Assembly: GCF_028765545.1 (NCBI RefSeq)
Contig: NZ_JARACP010000013.1
Span: 39,623 to 103,622, forward strand
Direction: 5' to 3'
DNA length: 64,000 nucleotides
Origin: Aliivibrio sp. S4MY1
GTDB lineage: Bacteria > Pseudomonadota > Gammaproteobacteria > Enterobacterales > Vibrionaceae
The translations under genes were made by a program, and so were the position numbers. The notes under the pieces are model-generated. The model did no database searches and was not told where the DNA came from. It saw nothing but the letters and a program-made list of their open reading frames with translations. Of this stretch, positions 38,325 to 47,000 are shown piece after piece. The number at the start of each line of letters is the position of its first letter. Position 1 is the stretch's first letter.

Positions 38325-39359
38325 ATGAACAAAATGGCTGCGTTTTTTACTGGAACCGCCTGTGCTTTAGCACTAACAATGAATGTTGCTAACGCAAAAG
38401 AAAATGATGAATTGGTATTCATGAACTGGGGACCATACATTAACAGTGATATTTTAGAAGAATTTACTAAAGAAACGGGTATTAAGGTTATCTACTCGAC
38501 TTATGAGTCGAACGAAACGTTATACGCGAAAATGAAGGCACACAACAAAGGTTACGATCTTGTTGTTCCTTCTACCTATTTCGTTGCAAAAATGCGCGAC
38601 GAAAAAATGCTTCAACCAATTGATAAATCAAAGCTATCAAACTTTTCTCAATTAGATACTAACTACTTAGACAAGCCATTTGATCCTAAAAATGAATACT
38701 CTATTCCACACGTAGTGGCGATCACAGGTCTTGCTGTAAACACAGAAATGTACAACCCAGATGACTTCAATAGCTGGGCAGACCTTTGGAACCCAGAGTT
38801 TGAAGGTCAATTAATGTTAATGGATGATACTCGTGAAGTATTCCACATTGCATTACGCAAATTAGGTTACTCAGGTAACTCTACAAATCCAAAAGAAATT
38901 GATGAAGCTTACGCTGAGCTACAAAAACTAATGCCAAACGTATTAGTATTTAACTCAGATAACCCAGCAGCACCATACATGGCTGGAGAAGTGGGTCTTG
39001 GTATGCTTTGGAATGGTTCTGCAGCTGCTGCACAAGCTGAAGGCTTACCAATTAAACTGATCTTCCCTAAAGAAGGCGGTATCGGTTGGGTTGATAACTT
39101 TGCAATTCCATCTGGCGCTAAAAACGTAGAAGCATCTCATAAGATGATCGACTTCCTACTTCGCCCTGAAATTGCAGAGCGTATTTCTAAAGACACAGGC
39201 TACTTGACTGCTGTTAAAGCATCAAATGACAAATTTAAAGATATTGCTCCGCTGTTCCCGTCTCAAGAAGATCTTGACCGTGTTGAATGGCAATCAGCTG
39301 TTGGCGACATGACAGTGAAATACGAAGAGTACTTCTTAAAACTGAAAGCCGGACAGTAA
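38325..39359 (+). CDS. potD: Polyamine-binding periplasmic protein PotD, copy 1
   Basis: From the ATG at 38325 (GGAGAG eight bases upstream) the protein has 344 residues with a signal peptide ending ANAKE. It captures spermidine-type polyamines for PotABC. Conserved ligand-site segments include NWGPYI, STYESNETLYAK, VVPSTYFV, MDDTREVFH and WVDNFAIP. Its frame extends upstream to 38271, but that part overlaps the terminator hairpin and lacks a signal peptide. A near-identical paralog follows. Confidence 0.93.
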   Translation: MNKMAAFFTGTACALALTMNVANAKENDELVFMNWGPYINSDILEEFTKETGIKVIYSTYESNETLYAKMKAHNKGYDLVVPSTYFVAKMRDEKMLQPIDKSKLSNFSQLDTNYLDKPFDPKNEYSIPHVVAITGLAVNTEMYNPDDFNSWADLWNPEFEGQLMLMDDTREVFHIALRKLGYSGNSTNPKEIDEAYAELQKLMPNVLVFNSDNPAAPYMAGEVGLGMLWNGSAAAAQAEGLPIKLIFPKEGGIGWVDNFAIPSGAKNVEASHKMIDFLLRPEIAERISKDTGYLTAVKASNDKFKDIAPLFPSQEDLDRVEWQSAVGDMTVKYEEYFLKLKAGQ

Positions 39360-39383
39360 CCTAACCCTTTACTGACCTTAACT

Positions 39384-39411
39384 AATGGCAGCGTTTATCG
39401 CTGCCATTTTT
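39384..39411 (+). terminator. Terminator after potD copy 1
   Basis: AATGGCAGCG (39384-39393) pairs with CGCTGCCATT (39399-39408), followed by a T run. Confidence 0.88.
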
Positions 39412-39512
39412 GTATCTATACTATAGCTTTTCAACTAACTGATTTATCAATATTAATTGATTTAAGCCAATATATTGTTTTATAAAGCAATGAAGTCATT
39501 CTTAAAAATTGT

Positions 39513-39518
39513 TATAAT
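39513..39518 (+). promoter_or_regulatory. -10 element before potD copy 2
   Basis: A perfect TATAAT 47 bp upstream of the second potD gives it an independent promoter after the preceding terminator. No clear -35 was seen. Confidence 0.55.
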
Positions 39519-39564
39519 GAACAACTAATTAATGGAACACCTTTCATCTTAATAGGAGAAAGAA

Positions 39565-40608
39565 ATGAAAAAGTGGACAACTCTCGTCTCTACAGGACTG
39601 TGCGCTGCAGCCTTAATCGCTGGTAATGCACAAGCTGCAGATAAAGAGCTCTATTTTTATAACTGGTCAGAATATATTCCTAATGAAGTACTTGAAGACT
39701 TCACAAAAGAAACCGGCATCAAAGTTTATTATTCAACTTACGAGTCTAACGAAAGCATGTACGCTAAATTAAAGACTCAGGGTTCTGGATATGACCTAAT
39801 TGTTCCTTCTACCTACTTTGTGTCTAAAATGCGCAAAGAAGGCATGCTACAAAAGATTGACAAGTCTAAACTTCCTCATTTTAAAGATTTAGATCCAAAC
39901 TACCTAAATAAGCCTTTTGATCCAAACAACAACTACTCTATTCCATACATTTGGGGCGCAACAGGTATCGGTGTTAATGCTGATATGATGAATCCGAATA
40001 AACTTCACTCTTGGAATGATTTTTGGGATGAGAAATGGCAAGGCCAGTTAATGATGATGGATGACTCACGAGAAGTGTTCCACATTGCATTAACTAAGCT
40101 TGGCTACTCAGCAAACACAACCAACCCTGATGAAATCAAAGCCGCTTACGAAGAGTTGAAAAAATTACTGCCAAACATCTTGGTATTTAACTCAGACTTC
40201 CCTGCAAACCCATACTTAGCTGGCGAAACAAGTGTTGGTATGCTTTGGAACGGTTCAGCTTATATGGCGCGTGAAGAAGGTGCCAACATTCAAATCGTAT
40301 GGCCAGATAAAGGCGCTATTTTCTGGATGGACAGCTTAGCTATTCCTGCTGGCGCAAAAAATGTAGATGCAGCGCATGAAATGATGGATTTCTTACTACG
40401 TCCTGAGAATGCAGCTAAAATCGCACTAGAAATTGGTTATCCAACACCCGTTAAATCAGCATACCCTCTTCTTCCAAAAGAATTTGCGAATGATCCAAAC
40501 ATCTTCCCACCACAAGAAGTAATGGATTCAGGCGAATGGCAAGATGAAGTCGGTGAAGCAAGCGCTCTATACGACGAATACTTCCAACGTCTAAAAGTAG
40601 ATATGTAA
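39565..40608 (+). CDS. potD: Polyamine-binding periplasmic protein PotD, copy 2
   Basis: The 347-residue protein has a signal peptide ending AQAAD and the same ligand-site segments as copy 1 (NWSEYIP, STYESNESMYAK, IVPSTYFV, MDDSREVFH, WMDSLAIP). GGAG precedes the ATG. Two adjacent potD genes are also found in V. cholerae, where one copy is the main transport partner. Differences at the ligand loops (VDNFAIP against MDSLAIP) suggest divided specificity; that is inference. Confidence 0.93.
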   Translation: MKKWTTLVSTGLCAAALIAGNAQAADKELYFYNWSEYIPNEVLEDFTKETGIKVYYSTYESNESMYAKLKTQGSGYDLIVPSTYFVSKMRKEGMLQKIDKSKLPHFKDLDPNYLNKPFDPNNNYSIPYIWGATGIGVNADMMNPNKLHSWNDFWDEKWQGQLMMMDDSREVFHIALTKLGYSANTTNPDEIKAAYEELKKLLPNILVFNSDFPANPYLAGETSVGMLWNGSAYMAREEGANIQIVWPDKGAIFWMDSLAIPAGAKNVDAAHEMMDFLLRPENAAKIALEIGYPTPVKSAYPLLPKEFANDPNIFPPQEVMDSGEWQDEVGEASALYDEYFQRLKVDM

Positions 40609-40649
40609 TATAACTCTATTTAGCTTCATCAAGATTGAAGTAAACGAAT

Positions 40650-40686
40650 AAAAAGCCAATAAATCAGACGATTCATTGGCTTTTTT
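40650..40686. terminator. Bidirectional terminator between potD copy 2 and cobB
   Basis: AAAAGCCAAT (40651-40660) pairs with ATTGGCTTTT (40675-40684), flanked by A and T runs. It lies between convergent genes. Confidence 0.85.
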
Positions 40687-40688
40687 AA

Positions 40689-41420
40689 TTACTTAGCTTT
40701 ATTTATCTCTCTCTCTAACAACTCTGAGACTAACTCAGGAACTAACAGGCCTGCCTTTCCATAGCGTTTCTCTTCAAATTCATCGTCAACAGCGCTTGGC
40801 TCTAAGTTAATCTCAATAGTATGAGCTCCATGTAATCTTGCTTCATGAACAAAACCCGCAGCTGGGTACACGGAACCTGATGTGCCAATAGAAATAAACA
40901 AATCAGCTTTATTTAATGCATCATGAATTAGTCCCATCTCTAATGGCATCTCACCGAACCAAACCACATGAGGACGCAGCTGCGCAGGGATCTGACAACA
41001 ATGGCATAAATCGCCAGTATGTATATCATCAGTGCATACAATCACTTGATTTGATTCTTCACAACGAATTTTATTTAACTCGCCATGCATGTGGATCACA
41101 TTTGAACTGCCACCACGTTCGTGTAAATTATCGATGTTTTGAGTCACAATCGTCACCGTACCATCAAGTTCATTCTCAAGCTTAGCTAACGCCTTATGAG
41201 CCGCATTAGGCTGAATCTCATCACTGTTTAACAGAGCGCGACGTTTATTATAGAAACTTTGAACTAGGTCAGGATCTTTTAAAAAGCCTTCTGGAGTCGC
41301 AACATCTTCAATTCGATGATTTTCCCATAAACCATCACTGGCACGAAACGTTTGAATTCCTGATTCTGCAGAGATCCCTGCTCCCGTTAAAATTACAATA
41401 TTCTTATATGGAAATAACAT
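40689..41420 (-). CDS. cobB: NAD-dependent protein deacylase (sirtuin) CobB
   Basis: CobB removes acetyl and other acyl groups from lysines using NAD. The 243 residues show [14 protein letters not shown], the [12 protein letters not shown] motif, the catalytic histidine in IHMHGEL, and zinc cysteines (IRC, CTDD, CHCC). The Tyr-Arg pair in SFYNKRR marks the class III type that can also act on succinyl or malonyl groups. It is a single gene divergent from the LysR regulator. Confidence 0.94.
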   Translation of the reverse strand: MLFPYKNIVILTGAGISAESGIQTFRASDGLWENHRIEDVATPEGFLKDPDLVQSFYNKRRALLNSDEIQPNAAHKALAKLENELDGTVTIVTQNIDNLHERGGSSNVIHMHGELNKIRCEESNQVIVCTDDIHTGDLCHCCQIPAQLRPHVVWFGEMPLEMGLIHDALNKADLFISIGTSGSVYPAAGFVHEARLHGAHTIEINLEPSAVDDEFEEKRYGKAGLLVPELVSELLEREINKAK

Positions 41421-41585
41421 TTTAATATCCTTAACCGCCGCCTTTATCTTTAAACTCTATCACGAAAAAACAATGTCTTTTCAATAGATAACTAAAAACA
41501 AAGACACAACTCACTTTATTCAATTCAATCGCTCTATTACAATAGAAGCGTTCTTTTACTGTCAAAATCACCAATAGAGAAGCCT

Positions 41586-42497
41586 ATGTTAAAGCAAGCC
41601 AAACAAATGATCGTATTTAATGCGCTCACACAACAAAAAAGCTTTACCAAGGCCGCTCAGCTTCTCGATATATCTAGAACACAAGTAAGCTTACAAATTC
41701 AACTTCTTGAAGAGCGCTTAGGTGTTCAGTTAGTACAACGCACGACTCGATCTTTTTCGCTTACCGAAGCTGGGCAGTCATTCGCGGTGCATTGTGCCAA
41801 TATTGCCGATGAAATTAATGAAGCTGAAAATGAACTGCTTTCTAATATCGACACGCTAAATGGTAAATTGCGTGTTGGTATCGCACAGTCTTTTGCAACC
41901 AACCACATTTTGCCTTATTTATCAGAGCTGCATCAGCGCTATCCACAGCTTAATATAGAGATAACGTTATTTGATCATAAGATCGATGTGATTGCAGAGC
42001 AATTAGACTTATGGATAGGTGTAATGGATTCCCCTCCAGAAGGATTTGTCGCAAGGCATCTGATTGATTGTCACTTTGTGCTCGTTGCAAATCCCTCTTA
42101 TCTTGCCAAGCATGGGATCCCTTATCACCCTTACGATCTTAAAAAGCACAATTGTCTAACCTATATGAGTCGTGAACGTAAAGACAATGTCTGGGGTTTC
42201 CATAAAGGTGATGAGAATCTACAAATAAAAGTATCGGGGAATTATCGGATTGATTCGGCCGATGCAATTCGTAATGCGACCGTATCAGGTAATGGTATTG
42301 GTTATATTGCCACTTATCTTCTCTCTGATGAACTGCGTAATGGAAAGCTAGTTCAACTGTTACCAGATTGGGAATTAAATCAATCCATGCCGCTTTATGC
42401 CGTTTACCCGCGCCATAAATTCTTAGCGAAAAAAGTTCATATTTTTATGGAATTTGTTCGAGAGCACATTAATTCAGACAAAATTGATAACATCTAA
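41586..42497 (+). CDS. LysR-family transcription regulator
   Basis: The 303 residues have an N-terminal winged helix-turn-helix (about 1-60: SFTKAAQLLDISRTQVSLQIQLLEERLGVQLVQRT) and a C-terminal ligand-binding domain. The target and ligand are unknown. It is divergent from cobB and codirectional with the nucleoside transporter 250 bp downstream, either of which could be a target. The AT-rich region before it has no obvious T-N11-A box that I could fix. Confidence 0.9.
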   Translation: MLKQAKQMIVFNALTQQKSFTKAAQLLDISRTQVSLQIQLLEERLGVQLVQRTTRSFSLTEAGQSFAVHCANIADEINEAENELLSNIDTLNGKLRVGIAQSFATNHILPYLSELHQRYPQLNIEITLFDHKIDVIAEQLDLWIGVMDSPPEGFVARHLIDCHFVLVANPSYLAKHGIPYHPYDLKKHNCLTYMSRERKDNVWGFHKGDENLQIKVSGNYRIDSADAIRNATVSGNGIGYIATYLLSDELRNGKLVQLLPDWELNQSMPLYAVYPRHKFLAKKVHIFMEFVREHINSDKIDNI

Positions 42498-42679
42498 TCA
42501 TATAACCAACACTCTAATTTAGGGATAGTTAGGTTTAATAAATCGCCTCATTATCCCATATAGTAACAACTGACTCTCTTATATGTGATAAAGTTCTCAA
42601 ATGCCCGGTTATTGATGAAAGTATAAACAAATAACCTTATTTTTGTTATTGCTATGTGGATCCAATAACATTTTGATCC

Positions 42680-42707
42680 TTGTCACACTTTTATTTTTGA
42701 CTAGAAT
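42680..42707 (+). promoter_or_regulatory. Promoter of the nucleoside transporter gene
   Basis: TTGTCA (42680-42685) and TAGAAT (42702-42707) are 16 bp apart. The position supports the downstream TTG start at 42748 and excludes the open frame beginning at 42643. Confidence 0.65.
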
Positions 42708-42747
42708 ACCCCCGCAATCATCAACTAAATACTTTTGGAGTTTGACC

Positions 42748-43968
42748 TTGAACTTTTTGGTCAGTATTTTAGGCATTGTTTGCCTATTCGCGATTGCGTT
42801 TCTTTTTTCAGAAAACCGACAAGCCATCAAATGGCGCACTGTATTAGGCGCGTTCTTAATTCAGTTATTGTTCGCTGGGTTCATCCTCTACGTACCAATT
42901 GGCCAAACTATCCTTAATAGTATCTCTATGGCTGTTTCAGACATTATTGCTTATGGTCGAGTTGGTACCGAATTCCTTTTTGGTGATCTTGCTCAATACA
43001 AGTTAGGCTTTATTTTTGCCGTTAACGTTTTACCTACCATTGTATTTTTCTCAGCCCTAATCTCTGTTTTATATTACTTAGGTATTATGGGTTGGATAAT
43101 CAAAATTATTGGTGGCGGATTACAACGCTTTCTTGGCACAACTCGCACCGAATCAATGTCAGCAACCGCAAATATCTTTGTTGGATCAGTTGAAGCGCCA
43201 TTAGTTGTACGTCCTTTCCTTGCTAAAATGTCTCGTTCAGAACTGTTTGCCGTAATGGTTGGTGGTCTAGCTTCTGTTGCTGGTGGCACGATGGTAGGTT
43301 ACGCCGGGTTAGGTGTTGAATTACGATACTTAATTGCAGCAAGCTTTATGTCTGCCCCTGCTGGTTTAATGATGGCAAAACTTCTGGTTCCACAAACCGA
43401 AGAGATTAACGAAGCCGAGCAATATGAAGACGATATCGTTGATGATGCGCCAGTAAACATTATAGATGCCGCATCACAAGGTGCATTAAATGGCTTACAA
43501 ATTGTATTTGCGGTTGGCGCAAGCTTATTAGCTATTATCAGTTTAATTGCACTGGTTAATGGTGGATTACATAAAGTGGGTTTATTAGTTGGTTTTGATA
43601 ACTTAAGCCTAGATCTGATCTTTGGTTACCTATTTGCACCTATTGCATGGCTAATTGGTGTTCCATGGTCAGAAGCAACCATCGCAGCAAGTTTAATTGG
43701 TAAAAAAATCGCAATTAATGAATTCGTAGCCTTTGCTGACTTAATGGCTGTAAAAGATCAATTAAGTGAGCATTCTCAAGCGATTGTAACTTTCGCTTTA
43801 TGTGGCTTCGCAAACTTAACCTCTATTGCTATGTTAATGGGTGGATTAGGTGGCGTTGTACCAAGTCGTCGCCCAGACATTGCACGCTTAGGCATGAAAG
43901 CTATCTTTGCTGCAACATTAGCAAACTTAATGAGTGCCACAGTTGCAGGTATCTTCCTTTCTTTCTAA
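42748..43968 (+). CDS. nupC: Concentrative nucleoside transporter (NupC/CNT family)
   Basis: The protein couples nucleoside uptake to an ion gradient in the inner membrane. It is very similar along its length to the structurally known V. cholerae CNT protein: FSALISVLYYLGIMGWIIKIIGGGLQ, the QTEAP-type motif here as GSVEAPLVVRP, GVPWSEATIAASLIGKK and NEFVAF. The start is taken as TTG at 42748, seven bases after GGAG, giving 406 residues that begin MNFLVSILGIVCLF. The longer frame starts upstream of the promoter. Confidence 0.9.
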   Translation: MNFLVSILGIVCLFAIAFLFSENRQAIKWRTVLGAFLIQLLFAGFILYVPIGQTILNSISMAVSDIIAYGRVGTEFLFGDLAQYKLGFIFAVNVLPTIVFFSALISVLYYLGIMGWIIKIIGGGLQRFLGTTRTESMSATANIFVGSVEAPLVVRPFLAKMSRSELFAVMVGGLASVAGGTMVGYAGLGVELRYLIAASFMSAPAGLMMAKLLVPQTEEINEAEQYEDDIVDDAPVNIIDAASQGALNGLQIVFAVGASLLAIISLIALVNGGLHKVGLLVGFDNLSLDLIFGYLFAPIAWLIGVPWSEATIAASLIGKKIAINEFVAFADLMAVKDQLSEHSQAIVTFALCGFANLTSIAMLMGGLGGVVPSRRPDIARLGMKAIFAATLANLMSATVAGIFLSF

Positions 43969-43996
43969 AGACATCGATACTGATAACATAAGACAT

Positions 43997-44034
43997 AAAA
44001 AAGCCACTCATGATAATACGTGAGTGGCTTTTTT
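43997..44034. terminator. Bidirectional terminator after nupC
   Basis: AAGCCACTCA (44001-44010) pairs with TGAGTGGCTT (44021-44030), with A before and T after. It serves convergent genes. Confidence 0.9.
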
Positions 44035-44084
44035 GTTTATACATGGGCTAAGTAACCTAATAATGGCTAATTACTTAACGTCTA

Positions 44085-44375
44085 TTAAAGCTTCGTCATA
44101 CGATTAAGTACAAATGAAGTGATTGAGCCGTCTACCGCTTTTACATACTCTGCAATATGAGCCGTATTTAAATGATCTTGTAAAAACACTTCGCTTTTCC
44201 ACTGTTCATGAAATACAAATACATGTGGGTTATCGTTGTCTTGATGTAAATCATACTGAATGCAACCAACTTCTTTGCGTGTTGGTTCAAGCAACTTAAG
44301 CATTTCTGCCTTAACAAAGTCCGCTTTCCCTTCTTGGGCTTCAATTCTTGCAACAATCGTTAATATCTGAGTCAT
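44085..44375 (-). CDS. Antibiotic biosynthesis monooxygenase (ABM) domain protein, YgiN-like
   Basis: This 96-residue dimeric ferredoxin-like fold protein shows the pattern ILTIVARIEAQEGK, GCIQYDLHQD and FVFHEQWKS of YgiN-type quinol monooxygenases. It probably acts on a small aromatic or quinol substrate in the cytoplasm. GGAAG precedes the start. The substrate is unknown. Confidence 0.85.
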   Translation of the reverse strand: MTQILTIVARIEAQEGKADFVKAEMLKLLEPTRKEVGCIQYDLHQDNDNPHVFVFHEQWKSEVFLQDHLNTAHIAEYVKAVDGSITSFVLNRMTKL

Positions 44376-44426
44376 TTTATACTTCCGCTCTACTGAATAA
44401 GCTCGTGATGTTCTATTAAACTCTTT

Positions 44427-45083
44427 TTACTCAGGCAGCACAACTAATCCTAATAACTCTAGTAATTGCTCTTGCTGCCAACTGCAAATTTTAACCCCCG
44501 TCACGTCTATTTTACGGGGATCTAAACCTTCTAATTCACAATGGCATAAGTTAGCATCTTGCATTTTAAACTGCTCCCAAGCATCTTCAGAAAACGATCC
44601 TCGAGATAAGTCAGAGCCTTTAAAGGATGTACCTTGTAAATTCGCCCCATTCCATTTATTTTCAAACAAATCGCACTTTTCAATACATAAACGTTCGAAG
44701 TTTGCATAGGATAAATTACAACCTGTAATGTAAGCTGAACAAAAGTACATTTGGTGATTAATTTGATTTGAAAAGCTAGCCTGAGCAAAGTTTGCCCCTT
44801 TTAAATCACATTCTCTAAACTCAACACCAAAAGCATTTGCGCCTTTAAAATTGGTCATTGCTATCTTGCAACGTTTAAAGGACGCATCTCGTAAATCTGC
44901 ATATTCAAAATGACAGCCTTCAATTGCACCTTGTTCAATAAAACTGCAATCGACAAATTGAGCATCCCTTAAATTTACTCTAGAAAAATCACATAAGTAA
45001 AACTTACACCCTTCATAATAAGCATGACTCAAATCTTGACGTGAAAAATCAACAGCATTAAATGTTTCATTATATATAGCCAT
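44427..45083 (-). CDS. qnr: Qnr-family pentapeptide repeat protein
   Basis: The 218 residues are built of pentapeptide repeats (A/C-D/N-L/F-X-X) in two coils broken by a short loop around LKGANFAQASFSNQINHQ. The length and the C-terminal helix (LLELLGLVVLPE) match chromosomal Qnr proteins of Vibrionaceae, which mimic DNA and protect gyrase and topoisomerase IV from quinolones. AAGGAG precedes the start. No LexA box like that of qnrB genes was seen upstream. The natural function of chromosomal copies is not settled. Confidence 0.88.
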   Translation of the reverse strand: MAIYNETFNAVDFSRQDLSHAYYEGCKFYLCDFSRVNLRDAQFVDCSFIEQGAIEGCHFEYADLRDASFKRCKIAMTNFKGANAFGVEFRECDLKGANFAQASFSNQINHQMYFCSAYITGCNLSYANFERLCIEKCDLFENKWNGANLQGTSFKGSDLSRGSFSEDAWEQFKMQDANLCHCELEGLDPRKIDVTGVKICSWQQEQLLELLGLVVLPE

Positions 45084-45308
45084 AAATACTCCTTAAACTT
45101 GTTAAGAAGAAGACTACCAGTAAGTACAATAAACTCAACAAAAACAAAACCCTTAATATCAACAACTTAAATTCACTATTTTTACCACCTAAGACGAGCT
45201 ATAAAGGGGAACACGCCATTTTAAACTTACAATCAAACATCAAGGTCAAAAAATATTTTTGCAAAACAACGAGGCTTACAGCGTGGTAAGTTAATGTATT
45301 TCTTCTAT

Positions 45309-45683
45309 CTACGAACAGACAAAAATTTTGCTTTTCGATCTCATAAATGCCGATACTTGTATACTGCGTGGTAAATTAAGCTTCATTACACTTTCACAGC
45401 AAGTCATTAAAACTTCTGTCGCTTTCTCTTCCCACTCACGTTCAGTTTCTAATGAGTGGAGCGAGACGCATGGCTCTGTCTTTGAATTTTGCTGAAAAGT
45501 AGTTAAGGATTGATTGAAAATCACATCTTCACAAGCTTTTATCTGACTTTGTGAAATCAGTTTTTTTCTTAGAATAGCCTGCGCTGAACTACTTAAAGTG
45601 AGCGTACTAATAAAATCACGGTCATTAAAATAAAGATCAATTGCTCTATTTAATTGATGTAGTGCAATAATGACACTGTCCAT
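45309..45683 (-). CDS. Conserved hypothetical helical protein
   Basis: From the ATG at 45683, preceded by a perfect AAGGAGG, the protein has 124 residues. The first 45 (LHQLNRAIDLYFNDRDFISTLTLSSSAQAIL) look like a short helical N-terminal module seen in several uncharacterised proteins. The C-terminal half has two adjacent cysteines (MTCCES). No known domain can be named. It stands alone, with long gaps on both sides. Confidence 0.55.
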   Translation of the reverse strand: MDSVIIALHQLNRAIDLYFNDRDFISTLTLSSSAQAILRKKLISQSQIKACEDVIFNQSLTTFQQNSKTEPCVSLHSLETEREWEEKATEVLMTCCESVMKLNLPRSIQVSAFMRSKSKIFVCS

Positions 45684-45807
45684 AATTACCTCCTTGTGGT
45701 TATAAATATATTCTAGGAGATTTTTAAAAAACAATGTGACGTTATGATCACGAATAAATGTTATTGTTTACAAATCATTCAATTGTGTATTTTATTGATA
45801 GCAAAAC

Positions 45808-46407
45808 TCATATTAAACTAGCCCACATTTCCTCAAGATCTTCATCTGTTGGCATTTCTGAATGCGTGATAGTTTTGATCACTCTACAAGGATTACCAAC
45901 AGCAACGCAGTCTGATGGGATATCTTTAGTTACTACACTGCCTGCACCAATAACACTTCTATCTCCTATTGTTACGCCATCAAGAATCACAGCATTTGCC
46001 CCAATCCAAACATTATCTCCAATCTTAATCGGGTTAGCTGAAGCAATTGGTAACACTCGCTCAGCTAAATCAAAAGGATGCCCTGCTGTACTTATTACGA
46101 CATTAGGTCCAATTTGAACGTACTCACCAATAAAAACAGGAGCAAGATCTAAGATCTTAACTCCTGAATTTAAAAAACCACCACATTCGAAATGAATATT
46201 CTTTCCCATATCGCAATAAAATGGCGGGACGATAATCACACCTTGATAATTACCTAATATGGATTGTAATACATCTGCCCTTAATTGATGTTCAGACGGA
46301 CGAGAGTGATTAAAGTCATACAGTTGTTCTTTTACTTCATCCTGAAATGCACACAGTTCTTTGTTAATAGGAATTTGAACTGAAAAATCTGACAACTTAT
46401 GACTCAT
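45808..46407 (-). CDS. Hexapeptide-repeat O-acetyltransferase, maltose/galactoside type
   Basis: The protein has a left-handed beta helix (hexapeptide repeats from about residue 70: VFIGEYVQIGPNVVIS, IKIGDNVWIGANAVI, VTIGDRSVIGAGSVVT) and the catalytic histidine in STAGHPFD, so it should transfer acetyl from acetyl-CoA to a sugar. The ATG at 46407 has AAGGAG at the right spacing, giving 199 residues; the frame also has a GTG two codons upstream. A relative lies at 51.5 kb. Confidence 0.85.
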   Translation of the reverse strand: MSHKLSDFSVQIPINKELCAFQDEVKEQLYDFNHSRPSEHQLRADVLQSILGNYQGVIIVPPFYCDMGKNIHFECGGFLNSGVKILDLAPVFIGEYVQIGPNVVISTAGHPFDLAERVLPIASANPIKIGDNVWIGANAVILDGVTIGDRSVIGAGSVVTKDIPSDCVAVGNPCRVIKTITHSEMPTDEDLEEMWASLI

Positions 46408-46436
46408 AACCACTCCTTAGTTAAGCAAATCCCTAT

Positions 46437-46865
46437 CTATTGAGTGACTTGTTTTATCTCATTAATAGGGAAAGCTTTATCATAAGCTAAATTATAAACA
46501 TACGCATAAAACAGATAGAAAACAACGAGACCAATATCAAGAATAAAAGCTTCTAATAGACTAATATTTAAAAACCATGCCATTGCAGGAATAGTTAAAA
46601 ACAATAACCCACCTTCAAACCCTAGGCTATGAACAACACGGTTTAATGTTGATTTAATCGTAGTGCCTGTTTTTCTCATCATGTACTTATCAAATAGAAT
46701 GTTATAAACATAATTCCATCCAGTTGCGACAAGAGAAAATACAACCCCCATAATACCAACATGACCCATTTCAAAACCAAATTGACTCAAAACACCGACA
46801 ATAAGAATAAGACCTATCAATTCAAACATAATAGCGTGGCGAATTCGGTCAAAACGACTTCTCAT
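46437..46865 (-). CDS. PACE-family efflux transporter (BTP domain)
   Basis: The 142-residue protein has four membrane helices arranged as two tandem pairs, with the family signatures RIRHAIMFELIGL, WNYVYNILFDKY, HSLGFEGGLLF and YAYVYNLAYDK. PACE proteins such as AceI export biocides like chlorhexidine or short diamines. The ATG at 46865 has GGAG upstream. Its position next to the acetyltransferase may be incidental. Confidence 0.85.
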   Translation of the reverse strand: MRSRFDRIRHAIMFELIGLILIVGVLSQFGFEMGHVGIMGVVFSLVATGWNYVYNILFDKYMMRKTGTTIKSTLNRVVHSLGFEGGLLFLTIPAMAWFLNISLLEAFILDIGLVVFYLFYAYVYNLAYDKAFPINEIKQVTQ

Positions 46866-46966
46866 AATAAAAACTCCAAAGGTTAATGTTGGCGCCATTA
46901 TATAAATAATAATGACTAGATAAAGTTAGAAGCAATCTCTTTTTCGGATACTTAAAGCACTGACAG

Positions 46967-46979
46967 GTGACGTTGTCAC
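46967..46979. other. matS site, perfect match
   Basis: GTGACGTTGTCAC fits GTGACRNYGTCAC exactly. It lies between the PACE gene and slt, and is the rightmost perfect site found. Confidence 0.85.
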
Positions 46980-47000
46980 TTGTAGGGTTTGACTGCTGCG

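Noticed and set aside
45084..45308. Possible LexA box upstream of qnr
   Set aside because: No CTGT-N8-ACAG match was found in the gap or just before the start.
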